Assembly: GCF_019802255.1 (NCBI RefSeq)
Contig: NZ_JAHYSS010000007.1
Span: forward strand, 124,001 to 188,000
From: Pedobacter polysacchareus
GTDB lineage: Bacteria > Bacteroidota > Bacteroidia > Sphingobacteriales > Sphingobacteriaceae
Direction: 5' to 3'
Length of the DNA: 64,000 nt
A program made the position numbers and the translations under genes. The first letter of the stretch is position 1, and each line of letters begins with the position of its first letter. Positions 42,398 through 51,339 of the stretch are shown one piece after another. A model generated the notes under the pieces. The model saw nothing but the letters and a program-made list of their open reading frames with translations. It was not told where the DNA came from and ran no database searches.

Positions 42398-42604
42398 TTA
42401 CCTTCCTGGGAAGGTTCCTGGCTCATGACTGGAGCCCATAGGCTTATTGGTTCGGCGGTGGTGCTTGACAAAATCTGTCCGACTAAAGTCTCCGGCAGAA
42501 GAGGTATCGCCAGTATCTGGCTTATTGTTCCCAAAATCTTCTGTTTCTTTGTACACCGTTTTCCTGTGACTGTGTTTTTCATTTTTCTTTTCCGGCTTTT
42601 TCAT
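42398..42604 (-). CDS. Small hydrophilic protein of unknown function (68 aa)
   Basis: Starts MKKPEKKNEKHSHRKTVYKE at the ATG at 42602-42604. It is very rich in Lys, His, Arg, Glu, Asp, Ser, Gly and Thr, nearly free of large hydrophobic residues (sequence includes TGDTSSAGDFSRTDF and GSSHEPGTF), and so probably disordered. A terminator (42323-42350) sits 48 bases past the stop, which supports transcription. A competing frame on the same strand (42379-42582) gives a less protein-like sequence. The function is unknown. It is between the GH92 and GNAT genes, all on the minus strand. Confidence 0.55.
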   Translation of the reverse strand: MKKPEKKNEKHSHRKTVYKETEDFGNNKPDTGDTSSAGDFSRTDFVKHHRRTNKPMGSSHEPGTFPGR

Positions 42605-42719
42605 AACGATAGGGTTTAGTATTAATTTATCGCAATTAAAGATTAACAACAGAAAAATCCAGAATGTTTTAGAAAATATAAGGATGAAATTAAAAGAAAA
42701 ATGTTGGCCTTAATTCTTC

Positions 42720-43265
42720 TTATCTATCAGCAGATAAAACCTTTGGCGTGTATATTTTCTCCTTGATCAGCGCTGCTAATACGGTCAGCTCACTTTCCTC
42801 AAAAGCAGAAGTGGCCATCAGTAACATCGGATAAGATACCAGGGGATCTGTATAAGAAGGTTGTCGGTAGCTGAAATCTAATACCTGGAAGCCCAGGCGT
42901 TCGTAAAACCCGATTCTACGAATAGAATATTCATCTTCAGGAGGTTCTACTTCTAACAGAATCCTGCCAGGAAGCAGTGATTTATAATAATTGAGCACGG
43001 AAGCGCCATAATTTTTGCCTCTTAACTCCGCATCAATTGCAAAATGTTCTACAAAATAACTGCCGGAAATCTCCCACCAGATGATAAAACCAATATGTCC
43101 GTCGTCGGTATGAATCAGATCAAGGTGCATTTCCTGATCTGTAGAGATTCTGTTTAATAAGGAATCCCAATCCCTCCGCTCATGCGGAGGGAAGGCATCC
43201 TCATATAGTTTTTTTATAAAGGTCAGCGAGGGATCACTGGCCGTCGTAATTCTGTGGAACTGCAT
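42720..43265 (-). CDS. GNAT-family N-acetyltransferase
   Basis: 181 residues. The GNAT core is FVEHFAIDAELRGKNYGASVLNYYKS (acetyl-CoA loop RGKNYGA), with LEVEPPEDEYSIRRIGFYERLGFQVLDFSYRQPSY after it. The N-terminal AFPPHERRDW segment is also seen in amino-group acetyltransferases of this kind. The substrate is unknown. It lies 10 bases after the cysteine desulfurase stop on the same strand and probably shares its transcript. Confidence 0.82.
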   Translation of the reverse strand: MQFHRITTASDPSLTFIKKLYEDAFPPHERRDWDSLLNRISTDQEMHLDLIHTDDGHIGFIIWWEISGSYFVEHFAIDAELRGKNYGASVLNYYKSLLPGRILLEVEPPEDEYSIRRIGFYERLGFQVLDFSYRQPSYTDPLVSYPMLLMATSAFEESELTVLAALIKEKIYTPKVLSADR

Positions 43266-43275
43266 AACAAACGCT

Positions 43276-44430
43276 TTATGCAGTAACGTTCTGACTTACG
43301 ATTTGTTTGACTTTATCTACTACAATGTCCAGTTCTTCTTTCGTGTTGTATTTACTGAAAGAGAACCTTACAGATGGTCTGTTCGGGTCTGCATGGATAC
43401 CTGTTAACACATGAGACCCGATGTTAGAACCTGAAGAACAAGCACTGCCGCCAGAAGCAGAAATACCGTTGATATCCAGGTTAAACAACAACATATCAGA
43501 CATATCCATTGCCGGGAAAGAAACATTCAATACCGTGTACAAGCTCTTATCCGCATCTGTCTCGCCATTAAAGCTAATGTCAGCAATTTCAGTACTCAAT
43601 CTATTTTTCAAGTAATCTTTTAATCCCTGAATGTGGTTCTGGTGACTTTCCATCTCTGCATACGCCATTTCGAGGGCTTTTGAAAGCCCAATAATTCCGT
43701 ATACATTTTCTGTACCACCACGCATATTTCGTTCCTGCGCACCCCCATAAATCATCGGAGCGATTTTCACATTGTGGTTTACAAATAGGAAACCTACGCC
43801 TTTAGGACCATGCAATTTATGCGCTGAGCATACAATAAAGTGTGCTTTCAGCTTTCTTACGTCATGCTGGTAATGACCCATCGTTTGAACGGTATCACAA
43901 TGATAAATGGCATCATACTGCTCACAGATCTCTCCTACCCGCTCAATATCAGTTAGGGTACCCAATTCATTATTGGCATGCATTAATGAAACGAATGAAC
44001 GGCCGTTTTCTTTTAACAATTGCTCCAGATGATCGTAATCAACATTTCCCTTTGCATCGATATTCACAAAACTCAGTTTGTCAATCACACCTTGTTTCAG
44101 TAGCATATCTAAAGTATGTTCTACTGCATGGTGTTCAATTTTCGAAGTAATGGCATGCTTGATGTTAAAAGCAGCAATTCCGCAGCGAATAGCGGTATTG
44201 TCGGCTTCTGTACCTCCAGACGTAAAAAAAACCTCAGCAGGAGTCGCATTTAAGAGACCGGCAACTGTTTTTCTTGCTTTTTCTACCAGCGTTCTTACCT
44301 CTCTACCCTGAGCATGAATTGCAGATGGATTCCCGTAATAATTAGTCATTACGTTCACCATCTCCGAAATTACCTCTGGATCCAGAGGCGTTGTTGCCGC
44401 ATTGTCTAAATAGATCCTGTTTACCTTCAT
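43276..44430 (-). CDS. Cysteine desulfurase (NifS/IscS family)
   Basis: 384 residues of the PLP class V fold. PLP lysine Lys205 is in CSAHKLHGPKGVGF, FTSGGTEADNTA (70-80) binds cofactor phosphate, and the active Cys331 is in GGSACSSGSN. The enzyme takes sulfur from cysteine for Fe-S clusters or tRNA thiolation. No iscU or other Fe-S scaffold gene is adjacent. It starts one base inside the glmM stop, so it is coupled to glmM, and is followed by a GNAT gene. Confidence 0.92.
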   Translation of the reverse strand: MKVNRIYLDNAATTPLDPEVISEMVNVMTNYYGNPSAIHAQGREVRTLVEKARKTVAGLLNATPAEVFFTSGGTEADNTAIRCGIAAFNIKHAITSKIEHHAVEHTLDMLLKQGVIDKLSFVNIDAKGNVDYDHLEQLLKENGRSFVSLMHANNELGTLTDIERVGEICEQYDAIYHCDTVQTMGHYQHDVRKLKAHFIVCSAHKLHGPKGVGFLFVNHNVKIAPMIYGGAQERNMRGGTENVYGIIGLSKALEMAYAEMESHQNHIQGLKDYLKNRLSTEIADISFNGETDADKSLYTVLNVSFPAMDMSDMLLFNLDINGISASGGSACSSGSNIGSHVLTGIHADPNRPSVRFSFSKYNTKEELDIVVDKVKQIVSQNVTA

Positions 44431-45818
44431 TAGTTCAATTTTAAAATTTCTTTGATATCTGATATGATCTTTGAAGCCAGGTTTTCAGCTACTGTCTCGC
44501 TGCCTGCTTCGCTATAGATACGAATGATTGGCTCTGTATTAGACCTGCGCAAATGCACCCATTCTTTATCAAATTCTATTTTCAAGCCATCAATAGTGCT
44601 GGTAGGCTGATTTTTATATTTCTCCTGAACTTTAATCAATAGTGCATCGATGTCCATTTCAGGGGTTAGTGTAATTTTATTTTTAGAGATATAGTAAGCT
44701 GGATAGCTGCTTCTCAAAAGAGAAATCGACTTACCAAACTTCGCCAAATGCGATAAGAATAAACCGATGCCTACTAAAGCATCACGTCCATAATGAGATT
44801 CCGGATAGATGATACCACCATTACCTTCACCACCGATGATCGCTTTATTTGCTTTCATTTGATTTACTACATTCACCTCTCCCACTGCTGAAGCATGGTA
44901 TTCCATTCCTGCCTTTTCCGTTACATCTCTCAATGCTCTGGTGGAAGAAAGGTTAGAAACCGTATTTCCAGGTGTGTTTTTAAGCACGTAATCCGCTACG
45001 GCAACTAAGGTATATTCTTCACCAAACATGGCACCATCTTCACATACAAAGCATAAACGGTCTACATCCGGATCTACCACAATACCTAAATCAGCATTTT
45101 TAGCTTTTACCACTTTAGCGATTTCCGTTAAGTTTTCTGGCAATGGCTCAGGATTGTGTGGGAAATGACCATCTGGCGTACAATACAGTTCATAAACCGT
45201 TTCTACTCCTAAAGCTTTCAATAAAGCAGGAACAAAAATTCCTCCTGTAGAGTTCACACAGTCGATCGCGATCTTGAAGTTTGCCGCTTTAATTGCAGCA
45301 ACATCTACTAATGGTAAGGCTAGAACGGCATCAATATGCTTTTGCAAATAGCTATCGTCTTTCTTCACTGTACCTAAGTCATCTACCTCAGCAAAGCTAA
45401 ATTCTGCTTTCTCAGCGATCTCTAAAAGTTCTTTTCCATCAGCATCGCTGATAAACTCACCTTTATCATTCAATAATTTCAAGGCATTCCATTGTTTTGG
45501 ATTGTGACTTGCCGTTAAGATGATCCCACCACCAGCTTTCTCAAGCGGCACTGCGATCTCTACTGTTGGAGTAGTTGACAAACCCAGGTCAATCACTTCA
45601 ATGCCTAAGCCCTGAAGGGTACCTATGACCAGGTTGTTCACCATTTCACCAGAAATTCTGGCATCACGTCCAACAACAATTTTCTTAATGTTCGTTTTAT
45701 TGATAATCCATGAGCCGTAAGCTGCTGTAAATTTAACGATATCAATAGGAGTCAAGCCATTACCGGCGATTCCTCCGATGGTTCCTCTTATTCCGGAGAT
45801 AGATTTTATTAGTGTCAA
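44430..45818 (-). CDS. glmM: Phosphoglucosamine mutase
   Basis: 462 residues of the alpha-D-phosphohexomutase superfamily in four domains. The phosphoserine loop is TASHNPKQWNALK (Ser104), the metal loop is DPDVDRLCF (about 245-253), the sugar loop is GEGNGGII and the phosphate-binding loop near the end is RRSNTEP. It converts glucosamine-6-phosphate to glucosamine-1-phosphate for UDP-GlcNAc, feeding MurA. Phosphomannomutase activity cannot be excluded. The downstream cysteine desulfurase overlaps by one base. Confidence 0.9.
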   Translation of the reverse strand: MTLIKSISGIRGTIGGIAGNGLTPIDIVKFTAAYGSWIINKTNIKKIVVGRDARISGEMVNNLVIGTLQGLGIEVIDLGLSTTPTVEIAVPLEKAGGGIILTASHNPKQWNALKLLNDKGEFISDADGKELLEIAEKAEFSFAEVDDLGTVKKDDSYLQKHIDAVLALPLVDVAAIKAANFKIAIDCVNSTGGIFVPALLKALGVETVYELYCTPDGHFPHNPEPLPENLTEIAKVVKAKNADLGIVVDPDVDRLCFVCEDGAMFGEEYTLVAVADYVLKNTPGNTVSNLSSTRALRDVTEKAGMEYHASAVGEVNVVNQMKANKAIIGGEGNGGIIYPESHYGRDALVGIGLFLSHLAKFGKSISLLRSSYPAYYISKNKITLTPEMDIDALLIKVQEKYKNQPTSTIDGLKIEFDKEWVHLRRSNTEPIIRIYSEAGSETVAENLASKIISDIKEILKLN

Positions 45819-45952
45819 GTTATTCGGTTTTTTTTCAAAAATAGGAAAAAAACAACATAAAGCCTGATTTATAGCACTTCAAATCGTAAAATTAACATCA
45901 TTAAAATCATGGGGGAAGCTTAAATAATCCTCATTGTTGCATTTGAAAATAC

Positions 45953-45960
45953 TATATTTG
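45953..45960 (+). promoter_or_regulatory. Promoter for the methyltransferase-PAP2-ZIP operon
   Basis: TATATTTG matches TAnnTTTG exactly, 33 bases before the ATG at 45994. A TTG (45934-45936) stands 16 bases upstream, slightly closer than the usual 17-23. Confidence 0.55.
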
Positions 45961-45993
45961 TGTTTTTCTTAAACATCAACAAAAACGGGCTTT

Positions 45994-46728
45994 ATGCAGC
46001 GCAAGTGGTTTCAATATTGGTTCAACTCTCCCTATTATCATATTTTATATAGTCAACGTAATGATGCTGAAGCAGAATTCTTAATTGATAACCTGTCGGC
46101 ACACCTGAAGCCTGCTGCTGATTCCAGGATTCTGGATATTGCCTGCGGCCGCGGCAGACATTCCATTTACCTGAACAAAAAAGGTTATGATGTAACCGGA
46201 GTGGACCTTTCTGAACAAAGCATCAAATATGCACAGCAGTTTGAGCAGAAGAACCTGCATTTTTTTGTGCATGATATGCGTAAGCTGTCTTTCATCAATT
46301 ATTTCGACCTTGCCTTGAACCTGTTCACCAGTTTCGGTTATTTTGAAACAGAAAAAGAACATGTAAGCGCATTAACCTCATTCAGAAAAAGTTTAAAACC
46401 TAATGGGACCCTGGTGATCGATTATTTCAATACCCAGAAGATCATCAAAAACCTGACTCAGCAGGAAACAAAAACAATGGAAGGCATAGAGTTCCACCTT
46501 CATAAATTTGTTGCTGATGGCAAGATCATCAAACATATCAATTTCGAACACCGCAATAAATCTTTCGCTTTTGAAGAGCGTGTACAAGCTTTCCAAAAAG
46601 AAGACTTTGAAAGAATGTTATTAAAAAGTGGCTTGCAAATCACGGAAATCTTCGGCAACTACGCTTTAGAGCCTTTTGATGAGACAAAATCTGACCGTTT
46701 GATTTTAATCTGCAAAAAAATATGCTAG
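45994..46728 (+). CDS. Class I SAM-dependent methyltransferase
   Basis: 244 residues. Motif I ILDIACGRGRHSIYL (46-60), acidic GVDLS after it, and DLALNLFTSFGYF are standard for this fold. The N-terminus (MQRKWFQYWFNSPYYHILYS) and the LVIDYFN segment match small uncharacterised family members. The substrate is unknown. It overlaps the PAP2 gene by 7 bases. It is the first gene of a three-gene unit with PAP2 and ZIP. Confidence 0.85.
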   Translation: MQRKWFQYWFNSPYYHILYSQRNDAEAEFLIDNLSAHLKPAADSRILDIACGRGRHSIYLNKKGYDVTGVDLSEQSIKYAQQFEQKNLHFFVHDMRKLSFINYFDLALNLFTSFGYFETEKEHVSALTSFRKSLKPNGTLVIDYFNTQKIIKNLTQQETKTMEGIEFHLHKFVADGKIIKHINFEHRNKSFAFEERVQAFQKEDFERMLLKSGLQITEIFGNYALEPFDETKSDRLILICKKIC

Positions 46729-47285
46729 AAGCCCTGCATCAATTTGACGTAGAACTGTTCCTTAAAGTAAACCGCGATATGGGCAACCCAGTTTTCGACT
46801 GGTTGCTTCCTTTAATGCGCAATCGCTATACTTGGGTTCCATTATATTTATTTATCATCATTTTTTGTGTAAAAGAATACAAGAAAAGAGGATGGTATAT
46901 CATAGGAATGCTGGCTTTTACTGTAGCTATGGGCGATTTAATCGCTTCAAGAGTGATCAAGCCATTAGCAGGACGCATCAGGCCTTGTAACGACATTGAT
47001 TTGGTTGGAGAGCTCGTTCGCCGTGTGCCATGCGGCAGTGGATACAGTTTTCCTTCTGCTCATGCAACCAATCATTTTGCTATGGCCGTTTTCCTGATTT
47101 TCGTATTTTACGATAAATGGAAGCCTATTTTACCGATCGGATTGGCCTGGGCCTTTATCATTTCGTTCTCACAAATCTATGTTGGGGTCCACTACCCTAT
47201 TGACACCATGGTTGGCGCGCTTCTCGGCAGTCTGATTGGTTTCAGTACTTCAATCATCTACAAAAAAATACAACCACAAGTATAA
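46722..47285 (+). CDS. PAP2-family phosphatase
   Basis: 187 residues with five or six membrane helices. Phosphatase motifs: KPLAGRIRP (KxxxxxxRP), PSAHATNH and SQIYVGVHYPID. The last differs from the textbook SRxxxxxHxxxD by Gln in place of Arg, which I believe is common in the phylum, so activity is still likely. The enzyme may dephosphorylate undecaprenyl pyrophosphate or phosphatidyl lipids at the membrane. It overlaps both neighbours (7 bases and 1 base), so it is tightly co-expressed. Confidence 0.87.
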   Translation: MLEALHQFDVELFLKVNRDMGNPVFDWLLPLMRNRYTWVPLYLFIIIFCVKEYKKRGWYIIGMLAFTVAMGDLIASRVIKPLAGRIRPCNDIDLVGELVRRVPCGSGYSFPSAHATNHFAMAVFLIFVFYDKWKPILPIGLAWAFIISFSQIYVGVHYPIDTMVGALLGSLIGFSTSIIYKKIQPQV

Positions 47286-48016
47286 TGGAAATCTGGAAGT
47301 TGCTCATCTTATTCTTTAGTGCCTTTTTAGGAGGCTCTGCCATTTTCATGGTGAAGAGCGATAAATCGCAGTTGCTGAAGTTAATTCTTTCCTTTAGTGG
47401 GGCTTATTTATTCGCCATTACGGTGTTACACCTGATTCCTGAAGCTTACAGCGGACCAGATCATGCGCAAATCGGGATCTTCATTCTAATTGGTTTCCTT
47501 TTTCAAATTCTGCTAGAACAGTTCTCGGAAGGCGTAGAACATGGTCATATTCACAAACACGGAGATTCAAAGGCATTTCCTTATGGGATCATGATCAGTC
47601 TTTGTTTACATGCCTTTCTGGAAGGGATGCCATTGGCTAAAGATCAGCACAATGCCTTGATTTTTGGAATCTCCTTACACCACATCCCAGCAGCTTTTGC
47701 ACTGGCAAGTATATTGATGCAAAGCCATTTCAAAAGAAACAGCGTGCTTTTTTACATCAGCATTTTTGCGATCATGGCACCGCTAGGGTTTTATGTAAGT
47801 TATGGCTTGAGTAATGGCACCATTGGAGGCGTTGAAGACTATTTCAACAAGATTATGGGTATTGTGATTGGTATCTTTTTACACATTTCTACAACCATCT
47901 TATTTGAATCAAGTGTAGACCACAAGGTGAGCAAAAGAAAAATGATCGCGGTATTGTGTGGTGTGGGCATTGCCCTGATTGGTTATTTTATGACCGGACA
48001 AACGCACCAGCATTAA
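47285..48016 (+). CDS. ZIP-family metal transporter
   Basis: 243 residues with about eight membrane helices. The ZIP metal sites in helices four and five are visible: LHAFLEGMPLA (HxxxEG) and SLHHIPAAFAL. A His-rich loop (VEHGHIHKHGDSKA) lies between helices, and HLIPEAY near the N-terminus is typical. It probably imports zinc or another divalent metal through the inner membrane. It is last in the operon, with its ATG overlapping the PAP2 stop. It is followed by a strong terminator. Confidence 0.87.
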   Translation: MEIWKLLILFFSAFLGGSAIFMVKSDKSQLLKLILSFSGAYLFAITVLHLIPEAYSGPDHAQIGIFILIGFLFQILLEQFSEGVEHGHIHKHGDSKAFPYGIMISLCLHAFLEGMPLAKDQHNALIFGISLHHIPAAFALASILMQSHFKRNSVLFYISIFAIMAPLGFYVSYGLSNGTIGGVEDYFNKIMGIVIGIFLHISTTILFESSVDHKVSKRKMIAVLCGVGIALIGYFMTGQTHQH

Positions 48017-48093
48017 CCTTCTGCAATGTTTGCTTATTTCGAGGAGCTAAATGCCTTTAAAATATTCAATAAATTGGCCTGAAAAAAGTTTTC

Positions 48094-48129
48094 AAAAAAA
48101 GCTAAGCTGTTAAAAGCTTAGCTTTTTTT
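48094..48129. terminator. Bidirectional terminator between ZIP and MarR genes
   Basis: A perfect 15 bp stem (48094-48108 and 48115-48129) with a GTTAAA loop: seven A, then GCTAAGCT, mirrored by AGCTTAGC and seven T. It serves the convergent transcripts from both sides. Confidence 0.92.
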
Positions 48130-48147
48130 GTAGAGGAATAAATAGGA

Positions 48148-48606
48148 TTAAGCCCTCATTTTATCCAGCAAATCGTTTAATAACTGTGCTTCCTCAGCCG
48201 ACAAGTTTTTTGCTGCCAGCGCGGAAAGGTCTACCTCATCGTCCATTTTACGGAGTAAAGTCAATCCTTTTTCAGTAATTAAAATATCAACTGCCCTTTT
48301 ATCATGGACATTCACACCTTTGGCTACCAATTTCTTTTGTACCAGACGTTCAGTGATGCGGGAAGCATCACACATCTTATCCAGCATTCTTGATTTCAAC
48401 AAATTAATCGTGGAAGGCGCAGGATACTGTCCTCTCAAAATTCTCAAAATATTGAACTGTTGCGGAGTAATCTCATAAGGAGCAATGACCTGCTTAAAAT
48501 AATCATTGCACCAACTATTGGTAAACACCAGATTCGCAATTGCCTGCTGGTATATATCTTTAAATTTTGTCGCTTTTATTTCTTTCTCCAACTGCATCTC
48601 AGTCAT
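48148..48606 (-). CDS. MarR-family transcriptional regulator
   Basis: 152 residues from the ATG at 48604-48606, which starts MTEMQLEKEIKATKFKDIYQ. Longer starts would overlap the DUF5522 gene by more. The winged helix is clear: ITPQQFNILRILRGQYPAPSTINLLKSRMLDKMCDASRITERLVQKKLVAKGVNVHDKRAVDILITEKG, with the D-K-R-x-V wing. It is a likely dimeric regulator of unknown ligand. It overlaps the DUF5522 stop by 8 bases and ends the coaE-exonuclease operon. Confidence 0.85.
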   Translation of the reverse strand: MTEMQLEKEIKATKFKDIYQQAIANLVFTNSWCNDYFKQVIAPYEITPQQFNILRILRGQYPAPSTINLLKSRMLDKMCDASRITERLVQKKLVAKGVNVHDKRAVDILITEKGLTLLRKMDDEVDLSALAAKNLSAEEAQLLNDLLDKMRA

Positions 48607-48772
48607 TCTGTTTATTCTCATTCCCTTTTGATGGACTGGTCTTTTTCTTGCCAAATCCCCATGGGCAGTGTTTACATTTATTCTTACAGCAATAGCCCCT
48701 CTTCAGATGATAAGCTTCAGTGAAAACCATTAGCCCATCTTCATTCAAATAATAGTCTATCCCTTCTATCAT
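48599..48772 (-). CDS. DUF5522 domain-containing small protein (57 aa)
   Basis: Starts MIEGIDYYLNEDGLMVFTEA at the ATG at 48770-48772. The core HLKRGYCCKNKCKHCPWGF has four cysteines in a tight CC-x3-C-x2-C pattern and matches DUF5522 as I know it, probably a small metal-binding protein. Its Lys/Ser/Asn tail is disordered. The function is unknown. It lies one base after the exonuclease-like gene and overlaps marR by 8 bases, which supports its reality despite its small size. Confidence 0.75.
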   Translation of the reverse strand: MIEGIDYYLNEDGLMVFTEAYHLKRGYCCKNKCKHCPWGFGKKKTSPSKGNENKQND

Positions 48773-48773
48773 A

Positions 48774-49715
48774 TTATGTAAGCAATTTAACGACCAAACT
48801 ATTCGCAAAATGTTCCTTCAGCTGCTTTCCATCGCCATGATTGGTCCAAACTTCCGTAGGTTTCACCTGATCTATGGTATAAATGATGTCATTCCAGTCT
48901 GCATGATCAGACACATACAATTGAATTTCACTATTGCTTTGCAAGTGCTTCCAACCCGTAGCGAATACTCTAATCACATTTATAGCTCTAAAATAGCTCC
49001 TAAATACCATTGGAGGAACCATATACACCATATTGGTTGGTGTATTCTTCATCACTTTACGATCATACATTTCATATTTTCCCATATTTATGCCATTCTG
49101 CTCATAAATTTTCACAAAAGGCAACATACTATGGTGTACCAGTATCCTTTTTTCCGGACAATGATCATTCATCAGACTAATCAATCGCTGACATTTACCT
49201 AAGGCATAAGCGCCTAGCATAATGTTACTCTGCGTTCCATTCAGTTTCAAAATCTCCTTTTCTGCTGCTGGGTGACGGGTGTTAGGATCAGCAAAGGTCG
49301 TCTCTGTAATCAGGACGTCTGCGGGTACAAACTCAATCGGCTCACAAGTCTTGTCTGGCTGCAATTTATAATCACCGGTATACAAGTATTTAATCCCTTG
49401 ATACTCCATTAAAATCATTGCCGAGCCCAGAATATGTCCGGCAGGAATAAAGCTGATTTTCACGCCATTCAGCGTAAAATGTTCATGATAACCTTTCAAA
49501 TGAAACTCACCTCCGGCAAATTTCTTATAGCGGTGTTTCATAAACAATGAGGTCGTTTCTGTACAATAAACATGGAGGTTACCTCCGATGGCATGGTCTC
49601 CATGGGCATGGGAGATCACTGCGTCTTTCACTATTTCCTTTGGATCCAGATAAAAATCACCATATCTACAAAATAAACCAGTTTTTGTAGCAACTATAAA
49701 ATCATCTAATATCAT
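48774..49715 (-). CDS. Ligase-associated DNA exonuclease-like metallo-beta-lactamase-fold protein
   Basis: 313 residues. The metallo-beta-lactamase motif HAHGDHAIGG (His36, His38, Asp40, His41) and the later TGDYKL provide the di-metal site. The C-terminal SDHADWNDIIYTIDQVKPTEVWTNHGDG is the pattern of the ligase-associated DNA exonucleases that usually cluster with an ATP-dependent ligase, a phosphoesterase and an Lhr-type helicase. None of those partners is near. It may be an orphan repair nuclease or have another nucleic-acid role. It overlaps the coaE stop by one base. Confidence 0.8.
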   Translation of the reverse strand: MILDDFIVATKTGLFCRYGDFYLDPKEIVKDAVISHAHGDHAIGGNLHVYCTETTSLFMKHRYKKFAGGEFHLKGYHEHFTLNGVKISFIPAGHILGSAMILMEYQGIKYLYTGDYKLQPDKTCEPIEFVPADVLITETTFADPNTRHPAAEKEILKLNGTQSNIMLGAYALGKCQRLISLMNDHCPEKRILVHHSMLPFVKIYEQNGINMGKYEMYDRKVMKNTPTNMVYMVPPMVFRSYFRAINVIRVFATGWKHLQSNSEIQLYVSDHADWNDIIYTIDQVKPTEVWTNHGDGKQLKEHFANSLVVKLLT

Positions 49716-50311
49716 TAAGGCTTTGTATTTAAGAATTGATGGTGTAAAGCCATCACTTGTGTAATTAAAGAATCTGTCTCATTATTGTAGACAAGCATGT
49801 CCGCCATCTTAGCTTTCTCTTCGTCGGAGAGCTGTTTATCCATACGTGCCCTCACCTGCTCCTCAGTTACTCCATCGCGCTGCATGACGCGCTGCAATCT
49901 GGTTGTTAAGGGTGCAATCACCAGCACATTAAGGTCGCACAGCTGATAAGAACCGCTTTCAAAAAGCAAAGCTGCTTCTTTGAGGATATAGGGTACATTT
50001 GATGAAATCTGAGCGGCCCAGGTTTCAAAAGCCCGAAATACGGCCGGATGCACCAATTGGTTCAGCTTTTCTAATTCTGCTGCCTGATTAAAGACAATAC
50101 CGGCGATGTGTTTATTGTTCAATACCCCTTCAGGAGTATAACTTTCTTTTCCAAAAGTATCTTTTACCCCTTGAATCAGGATGGGGTCAGTAACCATAAT
50201 TTGTTTGGCTACGGTATCCGCATAAAATACCGGAATGCCCAAGGTTTCAAACACCCGGCACACCGTTGTTTTCCCACTTCCTATCCCTCCTGTTATCCCT
50301 ATTTTTAACAT
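49715..50311 (-). CDS. coaE: Dephospho-CoA kinase
   Basis: 198 residues, normal length. The P-loop GGIGSGKT is at residues 8-15 and the family signature FYADTVAKQIM follows. LVHPAVFRAFETW and KEAALLFESG are the CoA-binding parts. It phosphorylates dephospho-CoA at the 3'-OH, the last CoA step. The start overlaps the ybbR-like stop by one base and its stop overlaps the next gene by one, so it sits in a tight operon. Confidence 0.94.
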   Translation of the reverse strand: MLKIGITGGIGSGKTTVCRVFETLGIPVFYADTVAKQIMVTDPILIQGVKDTFGKESYTPEGVLNNKHIAGIVFNQAAELEKLNQLVHPAVFRAFETWAAQISSNVPYILKEAALLFESGSYQLCDLNVLVIAPLTTRLQRVMQRDGVTEEQVRARMDKQLSDEEKAKMADMLVYNNETDSLITQVMALHHQFLNTKP

Positions 50312-51258
50312 TATTTTTCTATAATAAAATCAACTTTAGCAGGTTTAATCTGCACCAGTTTACAATAATCAGGGAAGCGATTCAACCTAACGGTCAACTC
50401 ATTGTGCTGAAAAACCTTCCATTCATTCATATCTACTACCGCCTCGATGAACTCTTCATTGATCTGACTGTACTTAGACAGCGCGACCATTAAAGTCACC
50501 TTCACCTTTTTAGGATAGAGTTTTACATTGTAATATTCTTTGTTATTGATCACCTTTAAAGGCACTTCTATCACTTTTTCTGTAAACTCATCCACCGGCA
50601 ATTTCACGTCTACACTGGTTGGAAAGATGTTTACATTTTTCATCTTATTCTGCACCATTGCAACCCTGGCTACTGTAGAGCTTTGAATATCCTCCAGCTT
50701 CAAAGTATCGGTATTCCATTCTTTAATCTTGACAATATCTTCTTCCGGACCGGAGATCGTTACATAGTCCGGATTTACCTTTATGGCGTTCGATAAGCCA
50801 TATTGCGGTACAAATTGAAGGTTGGAAACCAGTTTCACAGGAACTCTTTTTACTCTCCTTTCAGAGAAGTCAAAATACAATGTATCCGGTTTTACGGAAA
50901 TGATCTTTTGAGAGGATTCCAGCTGACGGTTCACATTGAACAGTTGCTCAGAAAACAGCACATAATTCCTGTTATTTAATTGTTCCAGGTTAATCGAAAT
51001 CGATTGTGGTTTGATCCTTAATCGGGCAAATAACAGCTGCCACCCCGTTCCTTCCACCTGTAAATCAACCGTATCTGATTGCAGCGGATGAAAGGCCTTC
51101 TTTTGAGGGAAGTTCTTATAGTCGAGTACCGTTTTGGCCGTATAAACATATTTATTGTTCAATGCCATGAACAACCATGCCGCAACAGCCAGGAACAGAC
51201 AGGTGACCAGCGCCAGAAAACGCTTTTGCTCTACTTTTGTGAGTTTGATGATGGGCAT
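50311..51258 (-). CDS. YbbR-like (CdaR-family) protein
   Basis: 315 residues from the ATG at 51256-51258. One N-terminal membrane helix (about 13-33) is followed by three YbbR-type beta-domains (about 40-300), each with patterns such as PVKLVSNLQFVPQYGLSNAIKVNPDYVTISGP. YbbR/CdaR in Firmicutes regulates the diadenylate cyclase CdaA; no such gene is adjacent here and the role in Bacteroidota is unknown. The domain would lie outside the inner membrane. The gene begins downstream of a hairpin that follows yajC, so it may use its own promoter. Confidence 0.8.
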   Translation of the reverse strand: MPIIKLTKVEQKRFLALVTCLFLAVAAWLFMALNNKYVYTAKTVLDYKNFPQKKAFHPLQSDTVDLQVEGTGWQLLFARLRIKPQSISINLEQLNNRNYVLFSEQLFNVNRQLESSQKIISVKPDTLYFDFSERRVKRVPVKLVSNLQFVPQYGLSNAIKVNPDYVTISGPEEDIVKIKEWNTDTLKLEDIQSSTVARVAMVQNKMKNVNIFPTSVDVKLPVDEFTEKVIEVPLKVINNKEYYNVKLYPKKVKVTLMVALSKYSQINEEFIEAVVDMNEWKVFQHNELTVRLNRFPDYCKLVQIKPAKVDFIIEK

Positions 51259-51289
51259 ATGGACAAAGTAATCAAATATACTGAAATGC

Positions 51290-51320
51290 AAAAGCCGCAC
51301 CAAACAAGGATGCGGCTTTT
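51290..51320 (-). terminator. Terminator after yajC
   Basis: AAAAGCCGCA (51290-51299) and TGCGGCTTTT (51311-51320) form a perfect 10 bp stem. On the minus strand it follows the yajC stop by 20 bases and ends in four T. It separates yajC from the ybbR-coaE unit. Confidence 0.85.
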
Positions 51321-51339
51321 ACCAGTATAGCTGTAAAAC

